Part shown: positions 34,689-45,708 of the stretch, piece after piece | Position numbering within the stretch: position 1 is the first letter of the stretch | Layout of the letters: every line of letters begins with the position of its first letter | Assembly (NCBI GenBank): GCA_020465985.1 | Contig: JAANYP010000256.1 | Location: 141,336-205,335 of the forward strand | Direction: 5' to 3' | From: Centrapalus pauciflorus | Taxonomy: Eukaryota > Streptophyta > Magnoliopsida > Asterales > Asteraceae | Length of the DNA: 64,000 bases | The notes under the pieces: model-generated | Databases searched by the model: none | What the model saw: the letters and a program-made list of their open reading frames with translations, nothing else | Told to the model about the DNA's origin: nothing | Made by a program: the position numbers and the translations under genes

Positions 34689-37600
34689 TTCTCCCCCTTT
34701 GATGGAAAGAGCAAAGTCTTTAAATGGACAAGCCTACGATCCGAGATCCTCCATTCAATCTTTGAAATAAACTCAACCACGAGTCTTCGGTCGTTTACAG
34801 ATAAAGCTCCTTTCTTTGTCTTTCTTTTCCGATCTGCTGCAAGTTTTCCTTTCAAACCACTCAACACTTTATTTAAAGTTCCATCTGAAAACTTGTTCAG
34901 CTCTACACTTCTCATTACTCTTAACTTCTTATTTCGATCTTTGTACATGACTGCTGGATGCTTCACCATGATCACTTGAAATTCTTTCAGCTCACCAGCA
35001 AATTTGATATCTCTGTGCGGTGCTGTCATGTTGATTTTCCTCATACCCCGTTCAACCCCTATCTGTAGATCTTGCATAGACATTAATACCAATTTGGTAT
35101 GCATGAAGTGAAACAGTGTCTTAAGTGCAAATTTGCAGTATTTATTTCGCTTGTTTCTGCACAACTCATCAAAAAGATATTCAATGTCTACCAAGTGCAT
35201 GTTGAACATATCAGCTTCGGTGAACACATAGGAGTTTCCATCTGATCTAGTGACAGTGAACTTTGGATAGAAAATCTTGACAAATCTTTCCTTTTCTATT
35301 TTCACCAGATCGACTATTCTGAATTCACTTTTGACCTTCTCAACCTCCTGTGTTTTATTTCTTAAAAAGCTGGCATAATTGACCAGATTCGGCATGTTTG
35401 GCTCTAGCACTCTAAACAACTTGAGAAATGAACAAGGTGCTTGTTTCTTGCAAAAGATCCGTTTCTCCAAAATATCTTCAATGTATGGCATCTTGTTCCT
35501 TATTCTAATGAACTCTGCCGATCTATTCTCTGGCAGCTCAAGTTTCTTCACCTTCTTTTTACTGATCTCATCCTTATTTAATAATGTCAGCATGTCTTGT
35601 ATTTCCCTCTGAACCACTTGTTGGGCTTCAAATCTGAGTCTATGTTGTTTATTAGACTCATCAGCAAGCACATACTCGTTGAAAAATCTATCCATTACCT
35701 CAACCTCATTTAGAACAACCTTTTCTTGTGCAACACTGCTTTCAACTGGAAACTCTTCAAATTCTTCCTTAACTTGAATAACCACCTCAGGCTTTTCAAC
35801 CGTTGGTGTCGAGTCAGTATCTTTCAAAATTTCTTCAACTAAACTTTCCTCCTCATCAATCCTTTCAGCTCTGAAATCAACATCAGTCAAGGCAATTATA
35901 TCATCATCTTCCGACACTTCAATGTACTCCTCTCTCTCTTCTCCTATTCCTTGAATACTTAGCTCATGACTTTTATCTTGAACGTCTTCATCCGAATCAA
36001 TATATTCAACAAAATGATAAATATCAGACTGAATGTTCAAAGGAACTGGAACATCTTCATAAAGAATCAATCCCAGCTCTCTTTGTTCACCAGCTGATTC
36101 TTTTGAGCCCCCCGCCTCTTTCTCTTTAACTTCCGTCTCCTTTTCTGGGTATGTAATCATCAATACCCCAGGTGTTGTTTCATCAAGCTTTCTCCTCTTC
36201 TCCACCTCATGAGGAGCATCATCGGAGTCCTCATCATGCTCATCATGTTTCCTCTTGGATGAGGAAGCTTGAGCCTTGCAAGTCTCTTCTACTGCAGCCA
36301 CCCTCTCTGAAAGATTTCCTAACGCTGTTATTACAGTATTTTCCAAACTTATCATGCGTTCTCTCATCTCATCAAACTATTCAAACACAAAGTCTTTCAA
36401 TTCTTCTTTCAACTCTTCAATTGCTTGTTTTAATTCAGACTGCTTTACCGATTCCTCTGCAACATCCTTCCCCTTTAAAAACTTCTGGATGTTTGACATC
36501 TGGGCCATGACCTCAGCCAATTGAGTAGATACATGCGTGTTTACTCCAGCCACAGCTTCATTCAATGCTTTAGACAATGTTGATTCAGTAACGAATGGGG
36601 ATAACGTCACCACTGGGTCACGTAGACTTCCAGTTGTCACAGCAGTCGAACTTGTAAAAAGTACTTCTGTGTGGCCAGTGCTCAGAGTTGGTAAAGTTGT
36701 TTCTCTGACTGGACTTCCACCCTCTTCAAGTGACGGAGCAACAAATGCTTCCGTTACTGAGGATGTTCCAGTGGGAACACGAAGTTCAACCACACTAACT
36801 TCAACAAATGAAGGTGACTCGAGTGTCCTAGGCTGTATAGGAGCTAGACTCAGTGATTGAAGTGAAGTCGTACACACGGGCAGCTGTGTACTTGTTTCAA
36901 TATCCATCAAGTCCAAGTGACTTTCGGATAGATTGTATGGTTCATCCCTGTGCTCAATTGAAACAATCTCCTGTTGAGAGGAGACTAAGTGGATGGTTGG
37001 GTGTGCAATCATCAGTGGGATACTGACTTGTTCAATGCTAACTCTCATAGGAGAGCTAACAGTAGATGTGGTTATGTCCCGGCTTTCTAGGTTAATCTTA
37101 TCCCGCACACTCTCTTCAGCAATTCCTACAATATCTATCATCATACCACCTCCCTCATGATGATCACCTCCATCATCACCATCATCATCATCATCGTCTC
37201 CTTCTCCTTCTTCTTGGATATCCGACAACGTTCTCTCGGAATCAGATTTTTCAGCTTCTTCCTCACCTCCCCCATACACCAACATCTCCCTCGCTCACAG
37301 ATTGACCTGAACTTCAGCCCCTTGCTGAGGTTCCTCTATTCTTAAAGCTCCTGGGGTAAGAGATCCCGGTTCCTGGGTCTCTATCGGAGCATGATCTATC
37401 CTATACAATTTCACATTCTCACTCTCTTGATCCGCATATTTAAGCAATGACTCTGGAATTGGCATAATATTTGCATTTGGTGAGTCCGGCACTTCGTGTA
37501 AGCTCATCATCACATAATCCGGACATCATTGTGAATTGGCTCGCTTCGGAATATTTTCATTGGCACGAAGAATCCCTCGGATAAGAATTTGTATGAATCT

Positions 37601-38369
37601 CTGAAGCGGAACAAATTTTCTTGCTCTATTTGTAGTTTTTGCAAGAACAATCTCTTTTAAATCCTCCCATATGCACTGAGCATAATCATAATGCTTGTTG
37701 AATGCTATTCCATGAAATATCCTTAAGCAATGAATGCTGCATCTGTCGATGCCTGTGTGCTTTGACGTCATACACCTATTTATGATTCCAAACAGTGTGT
37801 ACCATTCTCCATTCAAACCATTCCTATGGAATTTTGAGCTCTTTGGTAGTGGCTTTGAGTAGCCCAAGCAGATCAAATCATGTACCAGCTCCTCAATTGA
37901 CACAAAGTCTTCAAAATCAGCCAACTCTGGGAAGTTAACTGTGTCTATACGTCTAGGAAGAAATAGATTGTGACGAAGTCTGGCGAGAGTGATTTTTGTT
38001 TTGAACTGATCTATTGTCACTTTGAAGTGATGATTGCCGTCAGCGAAAACAAATTTGACGGTGTGCTAAAATTGTTGTAGATACACTTGTGGGATAGACG
38101 GTTTGTATTGAAGTAGATAACCTAACGGATGGCCTTTTAGAATGTCAACTATGATAGGATGACTAACTTTAATCACCTTGGTATGTAGGTGATGGTTATT
38201 ATCTCGGAAAGGTAGGCAATGTTTAGGTTTAACTAACTGGTTATCTAATATTTGATTGTGAGGGATGTGCAACTGAAGTAGAACGAACAGGTGTAGAAAC
38301 AAGGGTATGATTGGATGATGAATGGGAATCAGATGAATTGGAGTTCTGAGACTGTACTGGAGATGCCAT
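34667..38369 (-). pseudogene. Copia element 3 aORF
   Basis: Starts M-A-S-P-V-Q-S at 38369, 8 nt after a splice-acceptor-like TTTACAG. A frameshift near 38250 leads into a frame that stays open to 34667 except for stops at about 38063 (where a conserved Q-Q-F-W block reads Q-Q-F-stop), 37525, 37292 and 36374. The N-terminal block I-I-V-D-I-L-K-G-H-P-L-G-Y-L-L aligns with the element 1 aORF. A conserved domain with N-R-C-M-T-S-K-H and H-Y-D-Y-A-Q follows (37526-38020), then long acidic/serine-rich linkers with an Asp/His-rich run near 37190. The charged C-terminus (34670-35500) is followed directly by PPT and LTR; the last codons extend 22 nt into the LTR. About 1200 codons; function unknown. 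Confidence 0.72.
34689..34700 (-). promoter_or_regulatory. Polypurine tract of copia element 3
   Basis: AAAGGGGGAGAA on the minus strand, directly before the LTR. It is also read as the last codons of the aORF. Confidence 0.85.
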
Positions 38370-38375
38370 TTGAAC

Positions 38376-38400
38376 ACCTGTAAACCAAAATAAAAAGTCA
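38376..38400 (-). promoter_or_regulatory. 3' splice-site-like tract before the element 3 aORF
   Basis: The minus strand reads TTTTTATTTTGGTTTACAG then G, just 7 nt before the aORF ATG. The U-rich tract and CAG are seen; splicing is inferred. Confidence 0.45.
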
Positions 38401-39326
38401 TGTTAGTCAGACCATGTACACAAATGACAACCTTCAAAATATAGAAAAATTGTAACATTTTATCAGAAATTGTAAAAAATTGTGATTTTCTGTTTAAGGC
38501 ATCAGGATTCCATACAATAATAGATTATTATTGAAAGGATTCCAGAGTCAATCGTTTAGAGACCAATGTTAGAAAAACACAAATTTATAACAATTTCTTA
38601 AAAAATGTGACATTTTTCTTAAAACATGAAAAATTTCACACTTAGAAGAAAAACATTTTCTATTGAAACTCGAATGAAACCACAAGTTTCTCGAATGACT
38701 CATGAAACAACTTGACTGTCTATGAATAAACTCGAATGATCCTATATACAACTCGAATGACATAGACATGAAACTCGAATAAACCATGACACAACTCGAA
38801 TAGTGCTTGATTCAACTCGAATGAGTCTTGAAAGTTCTCGAATGAAAGACATGTTAAACTCGAATGGAACATGTACTAAACTCGAATAAAACATGTACTA
38901 AACTCGAATGAAACATAAGAATCTAACACTCAACTCGAATGACTAAGACATTTTCTCGATAAGAACATTGTCCCAACTCGAATAAGCTTTAAGTAAACTC
39001 AGACAGTGTATCAATCGACATATGTTCTGAAAAATTTCTAAGTGTTACACTCTTCGTCAACTCGCATGATACACAGATATTTCTCGAATAATCTTTCAGT
39101 CAACTCGAATGATACTGACACTTTCTCGAATATCATTACACAAAACTCGATTAACTCTTGAGTTTTCTCGAGTCTTATTTGAATCAACTCGAATGACTCT
39201 TTAATCGAGAAATGTCTTTTTGTTTTATTACAAGTCCAATACACACTGATTTTATGAATTTAAGTTCAGGGATCTTTTTCAGTGTTTTAAAACTTTTACC
39301 CCCTTCGAAAATGCATTTTAAACACA
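38401..39326 (-). other. Element 3 post-pol spacer, distal part
   Basis: Non-coding spacer between pol and aORF. Most of it (38650-39220) is an array of about 25 degenerate AACTCGAATGA/CTCGAATAA motifs, i.e. TCATTCGAGTT in the sense of the element, as in the leader of element 4. The CACTA element is inserted at its upstream end. Confidence 0.75.
39324..39326 (+). repeat. Target duplication ACA (left) of the CACTA element
   Basis: ACA before CACTAC and again at 43753-43755 after GTAGTG: the 3-bp duplication expected for CACTA transposons. Confidence 0.8.
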
Positions 39327-39344
39327 CACTACTACATTTTGAAG

Positions 39345-39760
39345 CTAAGGCAACACTTTTGATGCAACACATTTAAAAACTGTTGCTTTTTTATTTAAGT
39401 TCGCTCTAAAGCAACACATTGACAAAAAGTGTTGCATATAATGATTTAATGCAACACTTTTTTTAAAGTGTTGCCATTTTTACTAAAAAAATGCAATATT
39501 TTTCTAAAGTGTTGCAATTTTTACTAAAAATTGCAACATTTGTTTAAAGTGTTGCATATTTCAATAAAATATGCAACACATTTTTAGAGTGTTGCATTTG
39601 TAATGAAAAAAAAGCAACACATTTTTAGAGTGTTGCATGTATAATGAAAAAAAATGCAACACATTTTAGAGTGTTGCATCTATAATGAAAATAATGCAAC
39701 ACATATTTAAAAAAGCATTTATAATGAAAAAAATATGACGTGTTTTAAAGTGTTAATACT
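39345..39760. repeat. CACTA subterminal repeats, left
   Basis: About ten copies of a 10-12 bp AAAGTGTTGCAT-type motif in alternating orientation. Confidence 0.85.
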
Positions 39761-39959
39761 ATTTTTTCTTGTTTTGTAATTTTGATTAAAAATACACATA
39801 AAAGTTCAATGCCTGATTTCTTAGGATTAACAAAATACAAGATTTACATGGGTTTAAAACTAATTATTAATTAATAGGAATAATGATGTATAATAAATAA
39901 AATATAAAACTAAATTAATATATTCATTAAATCATTATAATTATTTATTTAATTATTTA

Positions 39960-42900
39960 GGTAATGGGTCGGGTCAAGACTGGGTCGGATCCCCCCTTTC
40001 TTCCTAAATTCACGGTGCAACATACACCACACACCCACGACTTCACCCCATCTCTCTCTTCTCAATCGCTTCTCTCTCTCTCTCGGTCTCCCCTCCGGCC
40101 GGCGACCGCCGCTGCTCACCGGCGACTACCACAACAACCAACACCGTCTCCTCTATCTCCCTCTCGCTCTGCCTCACTTACCTCGTCTCTCTTGCTCGAC
40201 ACCACAACGGCAGCGGCCTAACCCTAGCGCCGCCGCCGCCGCACAACACCTCCTCCGCCACCGCTCAGTCTCATTCATCTCACTCGCTCGATCTCTCGCT
40301 CACCAACATAGTTCACAGCCGCTCAGCAGCATCACGCCGTCACCGCACCACTCCAGAGGCTCCTCGCCTCATCCATCACTCCAGGTCGTAAATATGTATT
40401 TACAGCGGCTCCTCGCCTCACGGTTCTGCTATCGTCGGTGGCTGCTTACGACTAATGAAGACATGGCGGTGGCTGCTCTCGGCGGTGGCTGCTCACTCAA
40501 GCAACAGGGATCTGTAATATATTTGAGGTAATTTCGTCTTTAAAACTAAAATCAATGTATTGTGTGTGTGCAGTGTGTGTTTTATGGCCTTATAGCCAAA
40601 ACCGAGATATTAAACGGGTTGATTTATATCTCTAATCAGATTACAGACACTCTTATATTAGCTTATTTCTTATCTAAATAATTAGAACTTGTAATGTTTT
40701 GGTAGTGTTTGCACAGACCGGAAGAAATTGCAAGAATATATGTAGATATATATTGTATATTTGCTTGCTTAAGTTTTGTCTGGTTTCAAGTTATCAAGTA
40801 TCATTGTTCTTTGAATTCTGATCATTGTTTCAATTGGATATCTAGAATAGATAATATATACATTACTTTCCAATTTCCATATAAACAGCAGAAATCTTGG
40901 TGTTGCACTGTTGCGGCACAAGATTGGAAGGAATTGAAAGATACACAACTACACATAGATATAGTGTTTACACTCTAAATCGACATTCAAAGGTAGTTAT
41001 CATTTAAGAAAATAAACATGACCAATAACCAAAACCAAAACCATAACAAATCTCTATCCATGTCTAAATACCTAATTGATAAACATATCACTCTATAATC
41101 TATACTGGTAAATTCCATTGCACACACACATTCATAATTTACAACTTGGGTATATTTCAATTACAAACACACACATTAACTAATGGAGGGATCATTTTTA
41201 GAAGGTTGTATAACAACGAAGGAGATTTGGATGCCGTTAAATATATTGTTTTGCCTTAAAACTTTGTAGGGTCTAATTATTGTGAAATAGTTTCTCTGAG
41301 TGGCCTGGAAATTATTGCATAGTAAGGAGGTTTTTGAGTATTTCTATGAACTATGTAGGCTGGATCTTTGAAGAGCTAACCAATAATTGTTTTTGGAGTT
41401 TCTTTTTGTCAATTATCAATGTTGTTTGTTAAGTTGTATTTGTTTTATTGCAGCTCACTCAGATAAATTTATTGAGAATATGCATAAATTCTCCGAGCAG
41501 TATGCTCGTAAATCTAACACAAAGTTTTATTGAAAATGTGCCAGATTGATGATAAACATATGCCAGATTTATAAGTATCCTTGTGATGTGGATGTATACA
41601 AAATCTTGCTATGGGGAAAACTCACTGTGGTGGCTTGCATTGTTGTTGAGCAACATTAATTCTTAAAAAGAGGTATGTTTTTTAGCCATTAGCATAGATG
41701 ACGTTTAAAATACGTGGGGCTATATTTTCTTACAGCTGAAAGTAGGTTTACCTTTAATAGTATGGCAGCCACGTTACAATTTAAACACATGCAGGTTGCT
41801 GGCTGGTTTCTTTTGGCGCTTTATCAGATCCATTTGGCAGTGTTTTTCTTTTCTGACTGTATATAAAAGGTATGGAGCTACACATTAGTTCAGTGTCAGG
41901 CTCTTTTTGATGTTGAGCTTGCCTGCCAGTTCTTGAAATCTTTTGGAGTTCAAAAGTGAAACATAAATTTTGCAAATATTAGATTGCAATATAAGATTGC
42001 CCCTACCTTACTCTCTGTATTTTTTCCCTTTCTTTTTTTCCTCTTTCTTCTTTCATCCTCTTTTTTTCCTTAAAATTGTTTGATTAGGTCAGCTATTTTA
42101 TGAACGACTGCACAGCCAAATGATGCTGAGTTGAATAGCATCATTGATTCATGAAGTACAGAGCTGTTCTTTTATCCTTGTGAACTGGGATATGTTAATT
42201 GACAGGTAATAGTTATTGGAGCTTTCAAGTTTTCTTTAAGAAGTAATGTTGCTATATACGATGATGTGTCGATGTGTTTGTAATATGATGCAACATGCGT
42301 AAATGTTCAAGGAACATGGTTTGCCTTTATTTTTGCCAATTCCCGTGTTGGGATGGCAATTTTCAAGTTGTTAAGACGGTGGGTTTTTGTAGGTTCATCA
42401 GACGACATTTACTTCCATGCACTTTGCCTGTTTTTGTAGTGAGGGGTTACAAAACTTACCTGGTCCAAACCGTAAAACTGAAATGGCACCAGGCCTGTTT
42501 TTTTTGGATCGGTGCTCATCCCTATTCTGTAGTATTCAGATGCCTGTTGTACAAAAGAAAAACTACATCGAAATTAAAGAACCGTAAGATAATGATTCTC
42601 TTCATCAGATTTGTAGCAAACTCGTTGCTTTTTTAGTTGCTTTCTTTCAGTCTCCATGTTCTATTGAATGTGAGGAGTTGCATAGTACTTGATCGTAAAC
42701 TTGGCAGCGATGGAGTTGCATCTAGGGTGTGCAATGGATCAAATTAAAAATGGAACCAAAAGTGGACTGAATGCTAGCAGTATGTCCTTGATGGGTTGTC
42801 TTTATGATTTCTATTAAGAAAAAATATAAAACAGGTTCGGTGCAGAAAGAACTTACATACAAATATGCAAGTGAGAACCAGAAATTGTGCGAACATTTTA

Positions 42901-43200
42901 CTTATTTGTTGAATTATTTTACCTTCGAAGTGCATGTTTCAGACATTTTCTGCTTTATAAATTTTTTTCAATCATTTAAATTACCAAACACACTAACAAT
43001 ATTTGTGTTGGTTTTGTATGTTACAGGCTACGTTCTTTTGGAATATGCAAAGTGTGTAGAGCTTGCAAAGATGATGAAATGAAGCAACGACTTCATATGA
43101 AAGAAATTTCAAGTCTAGGATATTAAGAATATACGTTTTGGGATTGTAATCGACTTTTTTTGTGTTGCTTGTACATTTCATTATGGTTATTTTTTGTTAG
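39960..43200 (+). other. CACTA interior, possible captured gene pieces
   Basis: At 39964-40510 base composition jumps to GC-rich with TC- and CCG-repeats (CTCTCTCTCTC, CGCCGCCGCCG), like a plant 5' UTR or first exon. It ends near GAG/GTAATTTCG at about 40528, a possible 5' splice site. The rest (40530-43200) is AT-rich with only short frames. It may be a captured host gene start and introns, or a non-coding transcript. No protein family was recognised, so I assign no function. Confidence 0.4.
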
Positions 43201-43329
43201 ACCTTAATATTGTTGGAATACAATTTGAATAATATGATATTGTTTTTATTGTTAATTCATATTATTGAATTTGGTATTATATTACAAATCAATATAGTAA
43301 TTTATTGTATTTGTATTAAATAAAAAAGA

Positions 43330-43720
43330 ATAAGAAAAGTGTTGCAATAGATTGATAATGGTGTTGCATTTACATAATGACAACATTTGATAAGTGTTGC
43401 ATTTGATAAGTAAAGTGTTGCTATAAGTTGGTAACAATAAATTAAAAGTGTTGCTTTAGAGTATAAAAAGTGTTGCATTTAAAAAGTGTTGTATTTATAA
43501 AATAATGGCAGCACATTAAAAAGTGTTGCTTTAGAATACAAAAAATGTTGCATTCAAAAAGTGTTGCATTTATAAAATAATGGCAACACTTTTGAAAAGT
43601 GTTGCATTATCTACTGAAAGTGTCGCTTTAGACCTAAGGTGACGTTGGCTAAGGTGACACTACATAAAGTGTCGCATTAGGCCTATAGCAACACTTTTAA
43701 GGCCTAACACAACACTTTTC
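43330..43720. repeat. CACTA subterminal repeats, right
   Basis: About fifteen copies of AAAGTGTTGCAT or its variants, including AAGTGTCGC, leading into the right terminal repeat. Confidence 0.85.
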
Positions 43721-43755
43721 TCATGTTGCTTTAGGTTCATTTTGTTGTAGTGACA

Positions 43756-44793
43756 TTTGCTTTTCTGAACTTTGAACAAAAACAACTTTAAAGTTGTTAA
43801 AAATTCAAATTTCAGATTGATGAAGAACACGAAACTGTTTCATTATCAAAATCAAACATTCTGTTTGTGTGATGGAAGAATGACTTATGAAATTTTAGAT
43901 TCATGGCATGATACCAATACAAAATTCATCACACATTTAATTTCAATTTCATGAACAAAAATCATGATTCTCCATTAACGCTCAAGAACACACAAAAAAA
44001 TACGAACAGTTGCATAAAACCCAAACTGAAATAAGCAACATATCAACTCTATAAACATAAACAATCAAACTGAAAAAAAAAAACAACAACATTTACTTAC
44101 AATTTTGATGAAAAGAAGTCGATAATGATTGTGGGTTTGCAGTTTCTTAGGGATGAAGAAAGCTTTTTGGAGAAGATGAAGAAATAAAATTTCCGAAAAA
44201 AAATGATTAATTTGAAAATTCAAATTTATAGTCAAACTAACCGGCCCATTTTAATTTTGCAAGAAATCCGGCTCATCATCTAAACCAAATTAACCCACTA
44301 ACTATCTTTTCAATCAAATATTGTGACTAAAAAAATAAAAGATATCAAGATGAAATTTGATTTTCAATAAAAATTTAAAACACACACAAAAACAAAAAAA
44401 TTTCTGATTTTCAAAAAAAAATTTTAAAATGGACTTAAAAAAATATTTGCACACATAAAACAACAAAAAAAATTGAAAACACATTAAAAAAAACTTAAAA
44501 ATATTAACAATGCTGATTTGCTCCCCCTTGAATTTCTGAAAGCTGCTCCCCCTCAAACATATATTCATTTTCTCAGCTCTGCTCCCCCTACAAAATAACA
44601 GATAATTTTTATCAGATTTTCTCAAAATCAGATAAATTTCTTTTCTGCTCCCCCTGCACATGACAATCCAGATCTTGTTAAATTCCAAAGAATATAAACT
44701 TTTTATGATTCATGAATTTAACATCAGATAAAAAATCACTTAAAAAATTGAAAATTTTAAAATTATATTTTGAAACTACTGAATTATTAAATC
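43756..44793 (-). other. Element 3 post-pol spacer, proximal part
   Basis: AT-rich, non-coding. In the element's sense it carries four polypurine-tract copies of the form AGGGGGAGC at 44520-44529, 44545-44554, 44581-44590 and 44647-44656, within 140 nt. Confidence 0.7.
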
Positions 44794-45002
44794 TTAACGA
44801 TTCAACATACCTAATTTGTATACCAAAAAATTAAACCGCTTTTCATCTAACGCTTTGGTAAACAAATGAGCTAGTTGATATTCAGTGTGTACAAAATATA
44901 ATTCTATATTTCCATTTTCTACATGATCTTTTATAAAATGATACCGAATGTCAATGTGTTTTGTTTTTGAATGTTGCACCGGATTTGATGCAATAGCTAT
45001 TG
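44794..45002 (-). pseudogene. Copia element 3 pol, end of RNase H
   Basis: About 69 codons: A-I-A-S-N-P-V-Q-H-S-K-T-K-H-I-D-I-R-Y-H-F-I, then Q-L-A-H-L-F-T-K-A-L, ending L-G-M-L-N-R-stop. This is the conserved C-terminus of copia RNase H. The frame is open at the left-hand LTR of element 2, which cut the gene. Confidence 0.85.
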
Positions 45003-45648
45003 TGTAAGGTCTACGACTGCAAGATCTATCTAGACGCGGATCCGTGAACGAGTGCGGAATCCTCGTTGACGGTTAGACGGACAACTCTTAACCAACGGAA
45101 CACGGAGACTATTAGACGCTGAACGAACGACACACGAACGATCCTACGTACTAATTCTCTCCGAAACGGCACTCACCTAGCTGATAAACTCGAGATCGCC
45201 TCTTGCTTAATCCCTCACGAATTCTGCCAAAAGTCTCTTAATGATTCGAGTCTATCCCTAATTATAGACCCTGATTCGAGTCTGTTGTGGGCCAACCTCG
45301 AATCTGGCCCAAGGCCCATTCGAGTTTGTCCATATTGACAGTCTCGAATCTAGCCTTCTTTCGAATCTATGGTTACATTCGAATCTATCACAGATTCGAA
45401 TGTCAACCCATATATAATTCGAATCTAGCCTTTTACATTAAACAACTAAGTGTTGAACCTTACGTTATTACTTATGATTGAATTTATCTTTGTACTTTAT
45501 GTTTGAACTTCTTGTAATACGTTACATCAAGTTCAAACATACAAACACTAATAAATATCAACCATATATAAACATATATATCACACACTTGCTAAAATCA
45601 CAATGTAGGATCACTTAGACTGCTGTCGTCACACAGGATGTACCAACA
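45003..45648 (-). repeat. 3' LTR of copia element 2
   Basis: 646 bp, TGTTGGTAC to CCTTACA on the minus strand. It differs from the other LTR by many substitutions and small indels. It contains TTCGAATCT repeats, a perfect 12-bp inverted repeat at 45375-45403 and a 10-bp one at 45501-45538. Confidence 0.92.
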
Positions 45649-45660
45649 GACTCCCCCTTG
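45649..45660 (-). promoter_or_regulatory. Polypurine tract of copia element 2
   Basis: CAAGGGGGAGTC on the minus strand next to the 3' LTR. Confidence 0.88.
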
Positions 45661-45708
45661 ACGATAGCTTCTAAAAATTCACACATTTGATTTAAGAACT
45701 TGGTTTAT

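Larger units (their letters stand above)
39327..43752. mobile_element. Non-autonomous CACTA transposon
   Basis: 4426 bp. Ends CACTACTACATTTTGAAGC and, inverted, CACTACAACAAAATGAACC, flanked by ACA. Both sides carry dense subterminal repeats of AAGTGTTGCAT in both orientations (39350-39720 and 43330-43720), the usual transposase-binding arrays of En/Spm-type elements. No TNP2-like transposase was recognised. The middle (39960-43200) holds unrelated sequence, including a GC-rich stretch. Confidence 0.9.
34397..45002 (-). mobile_element. Copia element 3 (SIRE-like), 3' half, with CACTA insertion
   Basis: Read on the minus strand: RNase H tail (45002-44794), spacer with repeated polypurine tracts, spacer with TCGAGTT arrays, aORF (38369-34667), PPT and 3' LTR (34688-34397). 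The 5' part is cut off by copia element 2 at 45003. Without the 4.4-kb CACTA element it covers about 6.2 kb. The LTR is related to that of element 4. Confidence 0.82.

Noticed and set aside
36377..37285. Host gene for an acidic nuclear protein
   Set aside because: Same frame continues on both sides through single stops and ends at the PPT and LTR of element 3; it is the aORF.
42295..42636. 113-codon frame inside the CACTA element
   Set aside because: No recognisable domain, no support from codon pattern or conserved neighbours.
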